Part shown: positions 43,201 through 55,806 of the stretch, one piece after another
Layout: every line of letters starts with the position of its first letter
How positions within the stretch are numbered: the first letter of the stretch is position 1
Assembly: GCA_026929865.2 (NCBI GenBank)
Contig: CM049408.1
Span: 24,001,001 to 24,065,000 of the forward strand
Length of the DNA stretch: 64,000 bases
DNA from: Hyperoplus lanceolatus
Taxonomy: Eukaryota; Chordata; Actinopteri; Uranoscopiformes; Ammodytidae
Direction of reading: 5' to 3'
Made by a program: the position numbers and the translations under genes
Notes under the pieces: model-generated
The model's input: the letters and a program-made list of their open reading frames with translations, nothing else
What the model was told of the DNA's origin: nothing
The model's database searches: none

Positions 43201-46200
43201 GGTGGTGTTGGTGCTGGAGCTGTTGGGGTGTCGCTGGCTGATTTGGTAGATTTTGTTGGTGTTGCTCAATCTGGTGTTGTTGTTGTTGAAGTTGTTGTTG
43301 CTGTTGATGATGAAGTGTCTGTTGGTGGTGCAGTTGCTGTAGCTGTTGATGTTGCTGCTGTAGCTGCTGTAGTTGCTGTTGTTGTTGTTGCAGTGTCTGC
43401 TGTGAATGGGATTGATGGTGGTGTTGTTGTTGCTGCTGTTGCTGTTGTTGATGATGGTGCATTTTCTGCTGTTGCTGCTGTGTCTGCATTTGTTGTGACT
43501 GTTTGGACTGCTGTTGCCGTGGCTGCTGTGAGTGAGAGCGCTGCGGGTGAGGCTGCGGTGGGAGATGATGAGGTGGAGGTGGGGGAGGTAGAGTACCCGG
43601 AAGAAGAGGACCCATCTCCAGCCCATTGAAGATCACCTGACCAGGGTTTGAGTATCTCGTTGGCACGGGGTATGGTGATGCAACGGCGTCCTGTCCACGA
43701 TCAGTAACGGGGACGGAAGCTGCTGCTGCCGCTGAGGCAGTGGCCGTAGGATTAGTCAGGACATCAAGCTGAATATTTTGATTGGCCAGAAGAGACTGAA
43801 CCAGGCCGATACTCTGAGTTGGAGACATGGCTTGGGCCGGGCTGTGGATGGGAGCAATGGGAATGTTGACTGTGCAGGAAGGGTTGTCTCCTGCCACTCC
43901 AGATGGACCCATCACTTCACAAAGACACAATGAGAACTGTTAGCAGTAGTAAATTGAAAATCAATGCAATTTCACAAATTTCTTGAGATTAGCTTCTTAT
44001 TTTACAATGAAGTTGTTTTATCAATTCACACCTGGTAAATCATCCTCATCCTCACTGAACACATTGGGATTGAACACAGGCAGGCTCATAAAGTCATGAG
44101 AAATCTTCCGCACTTCTGGAAGATAGATTGTCATCTGTCTCGGTTGCAGATGAAGCAAACTCGTCTTATAGATGACTGAAACATTGAAGAAAGTTACGGT
44201 GACGGTTAAAGGTCTTTAAAATGGTTAACATGATTTGTTAGTGTGTTTGTAGTTTTTGTGTGACATTTTACCTGCACCAAGATTGGCAGGGAGGAAAGAA
44301 GCAAGTCCAACTATTTTGAATTTTGTCCCCCAAATGTTGGATGTGACTTGAGCGAGGTAGTTGTGCTTTGAAGCAGAAGACAGAGAACAGCGAAATGAAA
44401 TTAAGAATTATCAGGGCAAGAAAAAGAGAATAAAGAGACAAAATATGATTAATATAATAAATCTGATTTTTATATCAAAGAAGTAACAAATTGAAGAACA
44501 TTTAAGGTAAGAGAATATATTTACCAGCAAGCAATTAGTGACAATACAGTCACATTATAATTTCATTGGGATTTTATTTTGCAATATGCAGATTCTTACC
44601 TCTGTGAGCCCATCCATAGAAAACTCTCGACGTGTCAGACTTGGAGACCGAATTGGAGCCTTCTTTGTTGGTAACCGCGGCGAGCGTTGGCCTTCGTGAT
44701 TGGTGCGTGAAAGCTTGGGAGATTTTCTCGAATCCATGTTCATCCTTATGAAATATGACATTTTTAATTTATGTTAGAGTTGATAGTACAATATATGAAC
44801 TCAGATAAAATGATGAAACTATTAATATCTGCAAACGCTCAGCGGTTTAGGCCTGTATTACATGTGAAAAAATGTATATCCTTTCCGACAAGTCAAGTTT
44901 GGATTACCTGTTTCCGCGGGATAACTTTGGCGACTTCTTTCCAACCCATTCATCGCTCAACTCAATGTCACTGGAATCAGAGCAGTTACAGCTGTCAGTG
45001 TATGAGATCATGGGATTCACACACACCTCCTCTGGAGAAAAGAAAAACACAAAATAGCATGGCATGAAACTGACACTGTATAAAAAAACATTTGTTAACT
45101 GGAAGTAAACATTGGTGGGACCACAGGCTGAATGCAACCATAGTGCAGCCAGGGTCACGGTACAGAATGATCCTGTATTAAGCCTTAGACCATGTTACAT
45201 CAGCAAAGAGCAGACATCACCAGAGTCTGTGTTTGTTCTTACTCAAGGTGAATGATGGTCACACCACATGAATATAAGCGGTTATTTTATTAAGGAACAG
45301 GATTTCTGACCTTTGGGCAAATGTCTCAATGGTAGGCTACAGGTAAGCTATGTTGTGCTTCAGAATCAATATTCTTTTCAATTTGTAATACATGTTACCT
45401 CTTTTAAAGAACGATTTAGGAAGTATGCTTGGTGGCTTCATCATGCCAATAGTAATCCAATAGTATTTACTATGAACAATCCAATAGACCTCACTGTCAT
45501 CACTAGGACTAGTGTCTACCAAAGACATAGCCCTTATGAAAGAATAAGACCCTGTAAAGGTTGACACCCACCGGCTTTGCTGTCCATTTTTGGATCCATA
45601 ATTATAAACTCTGGCCTCAGTTTGCTGATACGCCTTCCTTTGAGAATAGGCACAAGCCCTCCTAAATACTCAAGGTAGAGAGTGTAGCAGGGTCCGCCTG
45701 CCTCTGGGCTGTCTTCTGCTCGCTTCATGGTGCAGTGCAGCCGCTCGTTCCCAGCTGTGGGATAGCTGACAAAGTCACGGATGTTGTTGGGGTCAGGGAT
45801 TGGAGGCTAGAACAAAGAGAGGAAAGGGCTGTAGGATTGCTGGACACTCAAATGAAAACACACCCTCAGTCAGCAGTTTTGAGTTATTGCAGTGGATACA
45901 AAGTTGGTAAGAAGCTGTATTTTGACTGTATCTGCACAGCAATGAATCACAGATCAATGCACCTTGATGGTGGGTATGAAGGCAGTGGTCACATAAGAGC
46001 AGAGCAGTGAGGGCATGTTCAGCTTGCCCACATCTTTCTCCTCTCGCAGGGCACTGGCGATGCCCTGCTGGCATAATAGTTGCAGGCTGGCCACCCTGTG
46101 CTCCACACGCACTACATACAGTGCTGGGCCACATGCAAGAAACAGACGAGAGTCTCTGTGGCCCCAACAGATGGTGGTGATGGGTCTCTGAAAAACAATT

Positions 46201-49200
46201 ATTCACAGTGAAATAATTGGTACAGTAATCAACAACAACAACAAAAAATTATTATTGTAAATTATTCAGCTCACTCAAATAACAAGGAAAGACTGCTCCT
46301 ATGGACTCTATTTTATTGCATCTATTCATCACATGTCTTATACAGTATTATGGATTCATCCGCTGTTTATTATTATATAATTATCAGTTCTGTTATTATT
46401 TACCCCTTATACTTTAACTCTTAAATGGGTCTAGTGCATCGGTTTTCAAACTGTGGGGGGCGCGGGGTTATGGCAGGGGGGGGCGCGGATGAATATGTAA
46501 AAAAAAGAAAAACTAAAAAAAAAAAAAAAAAATTTTTTTTTTTTTAGTTTCTCTTTTTTATACTAAGATCACGGCATAGCTGGACACAAGTTCTTCTGCT
46601 TCGTTCCCCTCACTGCATTTAAATGCATTCAGTAAATTAGAGAAATAGGTCTCGTTAAAGAAAAAGAGCACCAAGCCCAACCCAGAGGACCCTGCATACA
46701 TTTTGTTTATTTTAAATTAATATTTTTATGGAAAATCCATGTGTCCTTCTTCAATAGCTTCTAATTCATCAGACCCAGTGTCTCCAAATTATTTGTTCAC
46801 ACAAAATTCCTCATATTTAGCCTCTTAATTGTCCTCTCAAAGTGCACCAGATTCATGCATTTCACTTTAAAAAGGTGAAAAAAAATCTCCCGGGGGGCAT
46901 ACCCCCGGACCCCCTAGGAGGGTCTGGTTCTCCACTGGCCACTATTCTCCTCCAGCAGGACATTGGAGGCACTAGCGAAAAAACACTGGGTGTGTGACTG
47001 AAATTTAACTAGTCAATAATTTGGGCAAGTCTGTCTGCCTATCTTTCTCACTCCGATGCACACTCAGTCAGTATTATCCATGCTCAAAGGAAGCAGGATT
47101 AAAACACTGGATTATGTGTTTAAAAACGCACAAAAACGTTTAGAATGTTTCAAAAACATGTTTAAATTTGTAAAATAATTTAAAAAAAAATGGGGGGGGG
47201 GGGGCTCCGCTGAAATTTGTTCTCTGAGGGGGGGCTCACTTTCTCACACTTTGAAAACCCCTGGTCTAGTGGGACACAAGCCTGACACAACACTGACAGT
47301 ATTGGAGCTTTATTAAGCTAACAAATAAAGGAGATAATAAACAATACTGTATCATCTACTTTTTGTGATCATATTACAAATTAAGGCCAGGCAAGGCAAG
47401 TTTATTTATTATTTATATAGCACAATTCAGACACAGGGCCAAAACACATTTTAATTGTTTTAATAGGCAATACTTGCAAATAGTAAGTCAGGGTTCTGCT
47501 AGACAGAATTTACAGTTTGAGGAAAGGTTTACCTGTGCTGGTGTTTCCAAAGTATAGATGTGTTCTCCCTGGACATTATAGAACTTAACAAGGGCGTTCC
47601 TCATTATGGAAGCGCAGGAAGAGTCGGTTGGCAGCCCGTGTCTCTCCATGCCGGCCACAGCCAGTAGGTCTCCCTGGGAGCACCACTGGGCCTCAACGTC
47701 TGTGGAGTGAGGGAGTACAAAAATCCTATGTGTTTTGGGTCATATGATCAGAAAAGCTCATTAGCATACTATACATACATTTTGTATTACCTTTCAACCC
47801 TGAGCGAATCACGGCAGGCGAAAGGTCGTCATAGTTGTTCATCAGACTGATATCTCCTGATAAGAAGGTGACTGTCAACAAAGGCTTGACTCTCCGCACT
47901 TGGTGAAACAAGAGAAAAGTAAGTAAATACATTAGCTTTCCACAGCAAACACAAGGTAAAATGCTGTCATGCGTTTTGAGGGGAGGGGGGGGGGGGTTGT
48001 ACCTAGAGGCAAAACGTTGTCATCGTTGTCTGTGTCGCTCTCTGTACTGTCCTCTACCAGGAAATCGGGGCAGTTCCAGGACATGCCCACGATCCCGTCG
48101 GACTCGTGTAACAGAACGTGGGCAAGCATTCGTCCGTGACAGTCCATCACAATCACCTGACCATCTGCTGTACCAAACAAGACCTGAGGGGGGCATTGTA
48201 CATTCAACTTTAATGGATGACATGAGAGCTGTCTGGAGCATCACATACTTGGCCGAATAGTGCAGCAAAAAAAGCACATTACATAACTCGTCTATCTTGT
48301 ATTTGAGGCATTCAAAGCAAAGAGAATTAAGGTCACCCCAGATTTAAAATGTTCTTATTAAAGATCACTTTTTTATGTTTAATGTTAGCAAGATTAGTAC
48401 CTGTTGATCATCGGGTGTCCAGATGCCGCAGGTGATTTGACTCTCCAGGTTAATCTCGGAGGACCAGTGTCTTTGTCCGCTGACCGAGCCGACTAACACA
48501 AAGCCATCCCTATATGCGATGAGGGCCTGAGTGCCATCATGTGACCATGTGAAGTCACTCACCTGGAGGGAGGAAGGTATGTGTGTATCCATACAGACAC
48601 TGCCATAAAAATACATGTCTTAAACCTCCAAAAATTCCAGTCATAAAATGCATTACAGATGTCTTATGTAATGTGTTAGAATGTAAAAAACGAGGATTAT
48701 GAAAAGTATTTGAAGAGGTTGTTGCTCTAGTGCAAGCAATCCCAAGAAAGAAAAAAATAAATGAAAAAAGCACTTACCTGGGCTCCTCTGTCATTCACTA
48801 ACTCAACAGACCATCTTCCTTCATACTGGATCCACACAAAAATACCTCCCTCCATATCACAGGTGGCCAGCTTCTGAAAGGGTTCATTCCAACGAACCAA
48901 GACAACCTGAAAAAGCCCCAAAAACTGTTTCTATTTATGGCAAACACAGGTGGCTTTCTGCACAGAACGAACATTCATTATTTAAATACAATACAAGCAC
49001 ATGGCTAAGAAAAGCATTTTAGGTTTATGTGGTTAAAAAGAAAAGTCAGCACACTTAGATATTCACTGATTTTGACAAAAAGGAATTTTGACAACAAGCA
49101 TTCTCCAGAATCACTGACTGCACCTTTAATGTCAAACGGCGTAAACACTATGGGTTTGATCATGACGTAGGAGTCTAATCTAACATAGGGTTAGATTTGG

Positions 49201-49591
49201 GTTTTGTCTGACATGAAAGTGTACTGAGTGGGAAGGAGATTACTTTAGAAGAGTTGATTTTTTACATTGATCATTATGTATTTCACTCAACTTCAATACA
49301 TCCTAAAAACAAACATCGAAAATACAGTAAAGACAGCACCTCACTGTTGTGTCCCCGCAAATTAAAATTGATCCTCTGAGGCGTAGTTCTGTCCCTCCTG
49401 CAGTGGCTGGATGTGAACGTCACGCCGACGACTCCTCTCCCGTTGCCTGTTGCGAGCCAGCCCTCCTCATAGTACCGTCTGCGGCACACAGGCTTGTCCT
49501 TCTCGCTCTTTGGGACCCGGCCTTTCCACGAGAGGCACAGGATGTTGGAGTCACTGCAGAGGATGGGACCGTGTTCCACGGCCGCCAACAT
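40202..49591 (-). CDS. tulp4: TULP4, tubby-like protein 4 (WD40 + SOCS + tubby)
   Basis: Tubby superfamily member with N-terminal WD40 repeats; the family is described as carrying a SOCS box and being a possible cullin-RING substrate receptor. Minus-strand exons: 49591-49340, 48906-48778, 48562-48401, 48183-48003, 47898-47791, 47699-47533, 46187-45963, 45806-45572, 45031-44908, 44744-44600, 44365-44272, 44175-44032, 43914-40577, 40318-40202. All phases join, giving about 1806 residues (human 1543). WD40 region 1-330: RYYEEGWLATGNGRGVVGV, KLATCDMEGGIFVW, LIAYRDGFVLVGSVSGQRHW, VLFGTADGQVIVMDCHGRML. Then IPDPNNIRDFVSYPTAGNE, tubby N-part NIWGTKFKIVGLASFLP, and the tubby C-part split over the last two exons (FVYVMANKQPLWNEATQVY; FGRIDGNAYILDFQYPFS). 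Length excess is mainly the Gln/His tract at about 780-960. The ATG (MLAAVEHGP) aligns with human MYAAVEHGP; a 5' UTR acceptor is at 49610. Confidence 0.96.
41215..41275 (-). repeat. tulp4: Proline-rich coding repeat in TULP4
   Basis: Encodes runs of prolines (PPPPPPLPPPPPP) in the 3.3 kb TULP4 exon. Such tracts bind SH3, WW or EVH1 domains; function here is unknown. The antisense 185-residue frame opposite is a shadow. Confidence 0.8.
43000..43545 (-). repeat. tulp4: Gln/His-rich coding expansion in TULP4
   Basis: About 180 residues dominated by Q with interspersed H, L, M and I (units such as QQLQQQHQQ, QQQHHHQSHSQQ). It lies between the conserved RYSNPGQVIF block and the MSLPPPPTGYP block, where human TULP4, as I recall it, has no such tract. 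CAG and CAA codons are mixed, so it is a cryptic repeat rather than a pure CAG run. Confidence 0.9.
46437..47263. mobile_element. hAT-type non-autonomous transposon (827 bp)
   Basis: Flanked by an exact 8-base duplication GTCTAGTG (46429-46436 and 47264-47271). The ends CATCGGTTTTCAAACTGTG and CACACTTTGAAAACCCCTG are inverted repeats with three mismatches, as in hAT elements. The interior has G-rich and A/T homopolymers and no transposase. Lies in a TULP4 intron. Confidence 0.9.
47385..47450. repeat. Fish-type repeat fragment
   Basis: GGCAAGGCAAGTTTATTTAT followed by TATATAGCACAATTCA is typical of a very abundant teleost repeat 5' end. In a TULP4 intron, just past the hAT element. Confidence 0.6.
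49038..49128. mobile_element. MITE-like fragment, copy C
   Basis: Matches one end of copies A and B in inverse orientation: TTTTGACAACAAGCATTCTC then CAGAATCACTGACTGCACCTTTAA. Only about 90 bases remain. Confidence 0.6.
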
Positions 49592-52500
49592 CCCTACTGA
49601 GTGACCAGGCTGGGTAGGTCAAAGCAAAGGGAGAGGGAAGTTTAAATCTGCAACATATAGCTTTTTTAACCTTATTATCATTTTGTGTTGGTCTAATAAC
49701 TGGGGTGTGCTATGATTAAAAAAGGCCCAAAATTATTCTGTCAAATAATTAAACAGATAGCTTTGGAAATACTGGTAACTAAGGCAACGATCATCAGGAG
49801 GAACAAGTACTGTTAACAAGGAAGGAGCAGGAGGGTGAATGTTACACAAAACTTATGCTGCCAAAACTTTGAAAATATTAAAGAAGAAATCTACCCTCAA
49901 AGAAGACCCACCAGTAACTCAAAGTATAATATATAGGTAAAACCTACAGTACATACAGTACTGGGCGTCACCTTACTCACTCAGCTAGTTCACAGGAATC
50001 AAATTAGCCACTGTCACAAAGCGCTCATGCTCTTTCTTCATGGTTGAGATATTCCATCTAGATTAATTCACCTCCGAGTGAGTTTACAGTGATTGCAGCA
50101 GTGAATCACTAAATGTGCCCTTATACCGGTGAAAATAAAATCACCATGGCTGCTGCTCATAGTGCCCTAGCTGTTCTATTATTCACTGTCTGTGCTGCAG
50201 CTCTAGCAGTTGTCTCTGGGTGATATCACGACTACAGTCTTGTCTATTATCATGTGTACAGATTCACAAAATAAAACTCAAAGCATTAACAAAATATATC
50301 ATCATGTATATTATATTTTAGGGGTTAGATGTTTCATCTTCACAAAATGCTGCATATTAAAGTCAGACGAAATACCTTTTTCCCCACTACCATTAGCTTT
50401 GCTCATTAAGGTTAATTACATCTCAGACTGAGTGCAATCATTTCCAACTGGACTGGCACTGTCTGATAAGTGAATGTCTCAACGGGTATTTTGAAGGTGA
50501 AAAAGTAACATTTCTCATTAAAATATCTACTGGTTTCATTCACACAACTTTTTAAAATTCAGCTTTGTCTTTTATTTCCCCTTTGTTTAATATAGTTTTT
50601 AAAATCATCTTATTCCACTGTCTGACTATTAGTATTTCATATCCTCAATCTTCTTGTTTCAACTCTTCAATGGAGCTACATTATGTATGTGTAAAATAGT
50701 CACACCCAAGACTCTCTTAAAGATATTGCTCCTTTCTTCTGAGTGACTTAATTTGTATCTTTAGAAACTTTAGGATCTATTCTACAATTTAAAAAACAGA
50801 TTATGTGAATCCAAATCATGTTTGGCTGCATGCAGTATAATGTGTTCATGTTGACTGCCCATACAGGAAAATAGATTGCATAATATGTATTGATTTTTCT
50901 AAAATAGAAAATTAGATGGAAAATGATCATAAGATGAACTTGTGATTTGACAGAAATTATACATAGCCTACCTCATAGTTCCTGGGCATGTTGAGTTAAA
51001 AATCCTCCATTGAAGGTATCCATATTTCCATTCAAATGAAGAACTGAGTAGAAATGGCTGCTCTGCTGTTTGGCACTGGCAGTACATTTTAAGGGGAAGC
51101 AAAAGGCATCCTACGGCCAGATGTTGTCCAGCAGCTCATATATGTTCATTTAAAATCAGTGCGCGTCAGAGTTGGCCACGAAATTATTCAAGGCTTCCTC
51201 GATGACAGTGGTCCGCCCATGTCTTCCTGATGTGGCTCTTGAGAGTTGTATAATCCTGTTGCAATGAAGAAGATAAAGACAAAAAAAAGATGGAAAAAAG
51301 TTATTCTACATTTAAGTAGACCTCATTTACAGGAGCGAGAGAGATATGTGGCTGTTGCTTAAACAGCCGCGTTGTCATTCAGTGCATCAACCTTGAAATT
51401 GAACAGTTTTTTCTCAGTCTCTATGCAACAGCAACACTGCATTGGAGATCAGGGCGCTAGCAGTCTCCATGGGTACTGATACTGTCAGCTCTTCCTATTT
51501 TACGTCAAACACCACAGCAGCCATGCAGGCAAGGATGTCAACTGAACTCCTACGTTGCAATTTCTACATGAAAAAATACAGTAAAGATAAATGCTCGATA
51601 AATGGAATTTAACATTTAATTTCAATCAGCCATCGGTTTAAAGAAAACACACCTTTTCCTCTTTCTTTGAAGAATGTAGATTAACAGCATCCAGTAAAGG
51701 CTATCTCCTCTGCAAAGGTCCCTCACTACATTACACATTAGCCTACATGTAATTAAATGTCTCATTCAGAAGGCATCTTGAAGCCCGTCTGCCCGCATGC
51801 AGCAGTCCGAATTACACAATGCTGACGAGACCAAAAAGCTTCAGTGGTAAAAAATAATAATAAAATAAGTGCTTTAATCCAAAGAGATTCTATGGACAGA
51901 CATAATGCAGCTGCACGTACCTGCCACCGCTGTAACAAACGTAATTCCAGGGGCGGTCGGCGCACAATGCGGTCGTGTTGCCAGGCACTTGATCCGCTGG
52001 CGCACTTTGGGGTTGTGGCTTTAAAAAACGGGTTGCCACGAGGAAGGTAGCACGGAGGATACACCCGAAACTTCAGGGCCAGTTAAAACAAAAGCACCAA
52101 CACTCACAATAAGCCCGTCAATGATCACTGAAGGTAAGTGTGCACAATTGAACCAAATTTGAATACATTTTGTTATAGAGTCCGGTCCACAGGCTCCTGT
52201 ATCACTACTGGGTGTATTGCTGCACCTTAAAGGGGGGTTTCCATCATAATGGCAACCTCACACGACGCACCCCAACCCCATCATATGAAAGTTGAAGAGA
52301 CATTCTTGACAAAATACCTTGATGTGATGAACTTTCCTACCTCCCTGTGTAAGTATTATTTATTAGGGAACTGATTTCACCACAACTTCCCCCAATTTAA
52401 AATATGTGTAGCTAAGCCTGTGACTAGATGTACCACTTTTGAATTTTCTTTCAATTGTTTTTTATTGTTACACAAAAGCACAAGCAACGGAATAAAATCC

Positions 52501-53042
52501 ACATAAAATATTGATTGTGATTTAGATAATATTACTAGAATCTAGTACACAGTGTTTCCCTCAACTTCATGTGATCAAAGTAAATCTGACCTCAGACTCT
52601 CTTAACCACCAGTGGACCACTTCCACGGGTCATAAAGATGCTCTGCAATATATATTAGAAAGGCAATTATTAGTCGATTAATTGCTTGAGTCATTCCAGT
52701 GTTAGGATTGTTTCCTTGTCTCTACATTATACAAGTTGAATATTTTCTTGACTTTTGGATGAAAGAAGACATTTAAAGAAATCACTTTGGTCCCTGGGGA
52801 ACTGTGTTTATCATTTTTTTTGTGACACTCTATACAGAGACAACTAGACTATTAATGGAGAGACATGGAAATTAATCAATTATAAAAAAGTTATCGTATG
52901 TTGCAATGCTATATATTTATCTCATAATTTAATAATTAGTTGAATCTTGGTGGCTGTGACAGCATCTGAATCGGTGAAAGGCACACTGCTTTAGACTGAA
53001 AAGGATGGATTTCTTGACATTACAGTTTTTCTCAGTTGCTTT
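49592..53042. other. TULP4 5' region and flanking intergenic DNA
   Basis: TULP4 coding starts at 49591 and a 5' UTR exon begins at the acceptor just right of 49609, so at least one non-coding exon lies further right. Possible sites are a donor-like AG/GTAGG (minus) at about 50972 and a moderately GC-rich stretch at 51890-52140. I could not fix them. The rest is AT-rich with no gene recognised. Confidence 0.4.
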
Positions 53043-54093
53043 GGTGCTTTTCTCAGATCAGAATGAAAATTCTCATAACTATTAGTTCAACCTCTGCAAC
53101 ATTTAGTCATTTGAGCACATCATAGTAGCAATTTCTCCTTCCTCTGAACTAATTGCAAATGCTTTTGGACATGTATCAGTTGCTTTCATACAATTCTCTG
53201 CTCTTTTATAACATTGTCATTTGCTTATGTCATGTCAGTCAAAATGAACTATACTTATGGATGCTGAATAGTCGTTCCCAATAAAACTAATAGTCTTCAT
53301 TTCATTGCTTGAGTCATTACATACAAAATTGTTGAACTAGTTATCAAATTCTGTCAAGCACATTTTATACCTTTTCTTTATCATAGATATTTTCCTCGCT
53401 GCATTGCAAGGGATAATATCCGTTGTGATGTAGATGAAAATATGTGGCCAGACAGACAGGAACGTCTGGATGTGCCAGAATGATTTACCTATATGTTCAG
53501 TTACAATACGTCCTGTTATATTGTTCACATTTGTGCACAGCTCTACCAAAAGGGTGTTTTTTTATGTTTGTTCAAAATAAGTGACTGAAGTGTATTTTTC
53601 TTTTGCACAATGCTGTAGAATTGCAAAGAGCATATACAGTAAAAATGTGAAACATACGTATTCAGTGTCTTGTACACACTTACTCCCCTAGCTACAGTAA
53701 TGTGTAACTTTACTGTAGTTTTCAAATGGCTATACAAGTAGTGTTTAGTGCTGTCTTGAGCATTTTCAGGTAGTGTCACCGAGTTCTGACCTTTTATTGC
53801 ATTGGAAAACACTGAGAGAATAAACTGTCATAATGAAAACATGACAAAGCCATTTGACTATCTTGTTCATAAACGATGGTGTCAAGACTTCTCATTTTGA
53901 TGACACTGGCAGTTTCATTGACATGAATACTTGCTTTTGAGGAATAGACTATCCATTTTTAGCAAGTGACGTACTTTTGCAGGTTATCCACTAGGTTTTG
54001 CAGTTTGCACTAATTGTTTTGAGAAATGCACTAACTGCTGTGCAAATGTTAATAGTGATGTGAGAAAAGCACCAAAGCGACTGAGAAAAACTG
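53043..54093. mobile_element. TA-flanked DNA transposon with ~35-base inverted termini (1051 bp)
   Basis: Left end CAGTTTTTCTCAGTTGCTTT continuing GGTGCTTTTCTCA; right end is its inverse, TGAGAAAAGCACC continuing AAAGCGACTGAGAAAAACTG, with one or two mismatches. TA lies outside each end (53041-53042 and 54094-54095). CAGT ends and TA duplication suggest a Tc1/mariner-type or ISL2EU-type element. No transposase frame longer than about 90 residues, so non-autonomous or decayed. Confidence 0.85.
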
Positions 54094-54196
54094 TAAGATA
54101 ACTGTCCCTTTGTAAATAGCAGTCAGAAAGCCTTGTGTAATCCCGGAATGTTCTCCCCCTTTTCAGTTCTTGTTTTTTGTGTTTTTGAAGACGGAT

Positions 54197-55806
54197 TCAA
54201 GTGCAAGTCTCTTCAAAGGCATGGATGACACTGTCATATGCAGGAGGGGGAGTCTGTGAGGGTAGGAATCCTTTAAGTCCGGTGTTGCCGCCCAACCAGA
54301 AGGAATGCCTCTTGTTTGGCACGAGGGACGCCTGATCCGATGAGTTGGAAGCTGCTGTGTCATCCTCGGGCATGGAGACCTGGGTGTCCTCTCCCATGTC
54401 CAGAGCAGCCCTGCTTCTCTTGCCCAGTGGGCGGAAGGTGGAGTTCTCCTCGCCGGGCTTACACCCCAGAGGGCCCACCGGCTCCAGAGAGGGCTGTCTG
54501 TAGACACTGAGGAAGGTGCTCCTGTAAAGGCCCAGCTGGCCCCCTGAGGGGTTGCGTGTTTGTGAAGTGCCAGATCTCTTCTTGGAGCGCCTGGTGATCC
54601 TTGCGGTGGCCTGGCGCCTGGACGCCCAGGTCAACAGAACGTAGACCAGAGCACCCAGCAGCAGGCCCACCAGCACAGATAAACAGAAGGCTAGGATCAT
54701 GTCGCCTAGAGAGGACAAAATCAATTAAGAGTTTCAGAAAGAGGTAGATAATGGGCCTTCAAATCTAATGGTAAGTAGGATCTGAGACAGGATGGATTTG
54801 CTGTTCTAAAAAATGGCCAGGATTATTTCCCCAGTTGGCTGCATTTAAAGTTAGAAGTAAAATCATATTAGCATAGACGAGGAGCAGTGGCATCAATTGA
54901 ATAAAGAACAGCTCATACAGTACTATTGATTTTTGTATTGCAGGACAATGCTATACTGGGCACAGCGTTATATAAAGAGATCATACCTGCGTCTGTGTGT
55001 GGGTTTATGTATATGTAGTATCATTGTGCTGAAGCACAAACTGACGCATGAAAGAAAAATAACTATTCATCATTCGATTATTACGTTCTTCCTTAAATGC
55101 TGTTGCACAGTGCTGTAAATACATGTTGACTGCAAAAGTTTAAAAAGTTTGGAAATTTATGTTCACATTTTCAACAGCAAGGCAAGTCATAGGGCTTTAT
55201 TTGAGACTTATTTTTATTATTATTTAAGACAGGCACTGAGATAAGAAAAACTAAACTAATAGGATTTTAGAAGAAAACAGTTAGATAGGCGGAACATGTT
55301 ACAGTGCAAAGACAGATAAATATAAATAACCCCGCATTTGATTTAATTAAAGGAAGTGGCAAGCAGGAAGGTTTTAAGCTTTGATCGAGAGTTGTTTCCT
55401 GGAAATCTGTTGGACATATGTGGTGCAGACAATAATAGATGACCTGAGTTTTCTGGATGAAATATTCTCAAATCTTATTAAAGATATTTTGTTCCTAAAC
55501 TTACTGAGTGCTTAATTAAGAGCTTGTCATTTCAATGAAACCGTATGTCTGAAAATAATCTGTTTCAGTAGTCCTTCAATACAAAGCCAGTTTTGAAGAT
55601 GAAACAAATTCTTGTGTGAGAACATATCAAGTCGTATTATTTGGAGAGCTATCACATCTGCATTTTACAGTGCAAACATTCTACTCTTACGAAGTAGCTT
55701 TGGAAAACAGTCCCTAGATCTTTCAAACAAAACAAACACGGATACACTCACCATGATTAAATGATTTTAGTATCTCCAAAAGGGGATGCGTTTCATTATG
55801 TGCCAT
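54197..55806 (-). CDS. myct1: MYCT1, MYC target 1 (single-pass membrane protein)
   Basis: Small membrane protein enriched in endothelium and blood progenitors in mammals. Exons 55806-55752 and 54705-54197 (minus) join in phase 1 (CAT G + GC GAC) to give about 187 residues. The N-terminus MAHNETHPLLEILKSFNH parallels the human MANNTT start and carries a possible N-glycosylation site (NET). A single membrane span follows (ILAFCLSVLVGLLLGALVYV), then a basic stop-transfer segment (ASRRQATARITRRSKKR). The C-terminus has PPPAYDSVIHAFEE, matching human PPPAYESIIKAF, a PPxY motif for NEDD4-type WW domains. Human is longer mainly by alternative N-terminal sequence. The neighbour in divergent orientation is SYNE1, as in mammals. 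Confidence 0.93.

Noticed and set aside
43093..43626. 177-residue minus-strand N/S-rich frame
   Set aside because: Out-of-frame reading of the TULP4 CAG/CAA tract.
43228..43629. 133-residue plus-strand V/A-rich frame
   Set aside because: Antisense reading of the TULP4 Gln/His tract.
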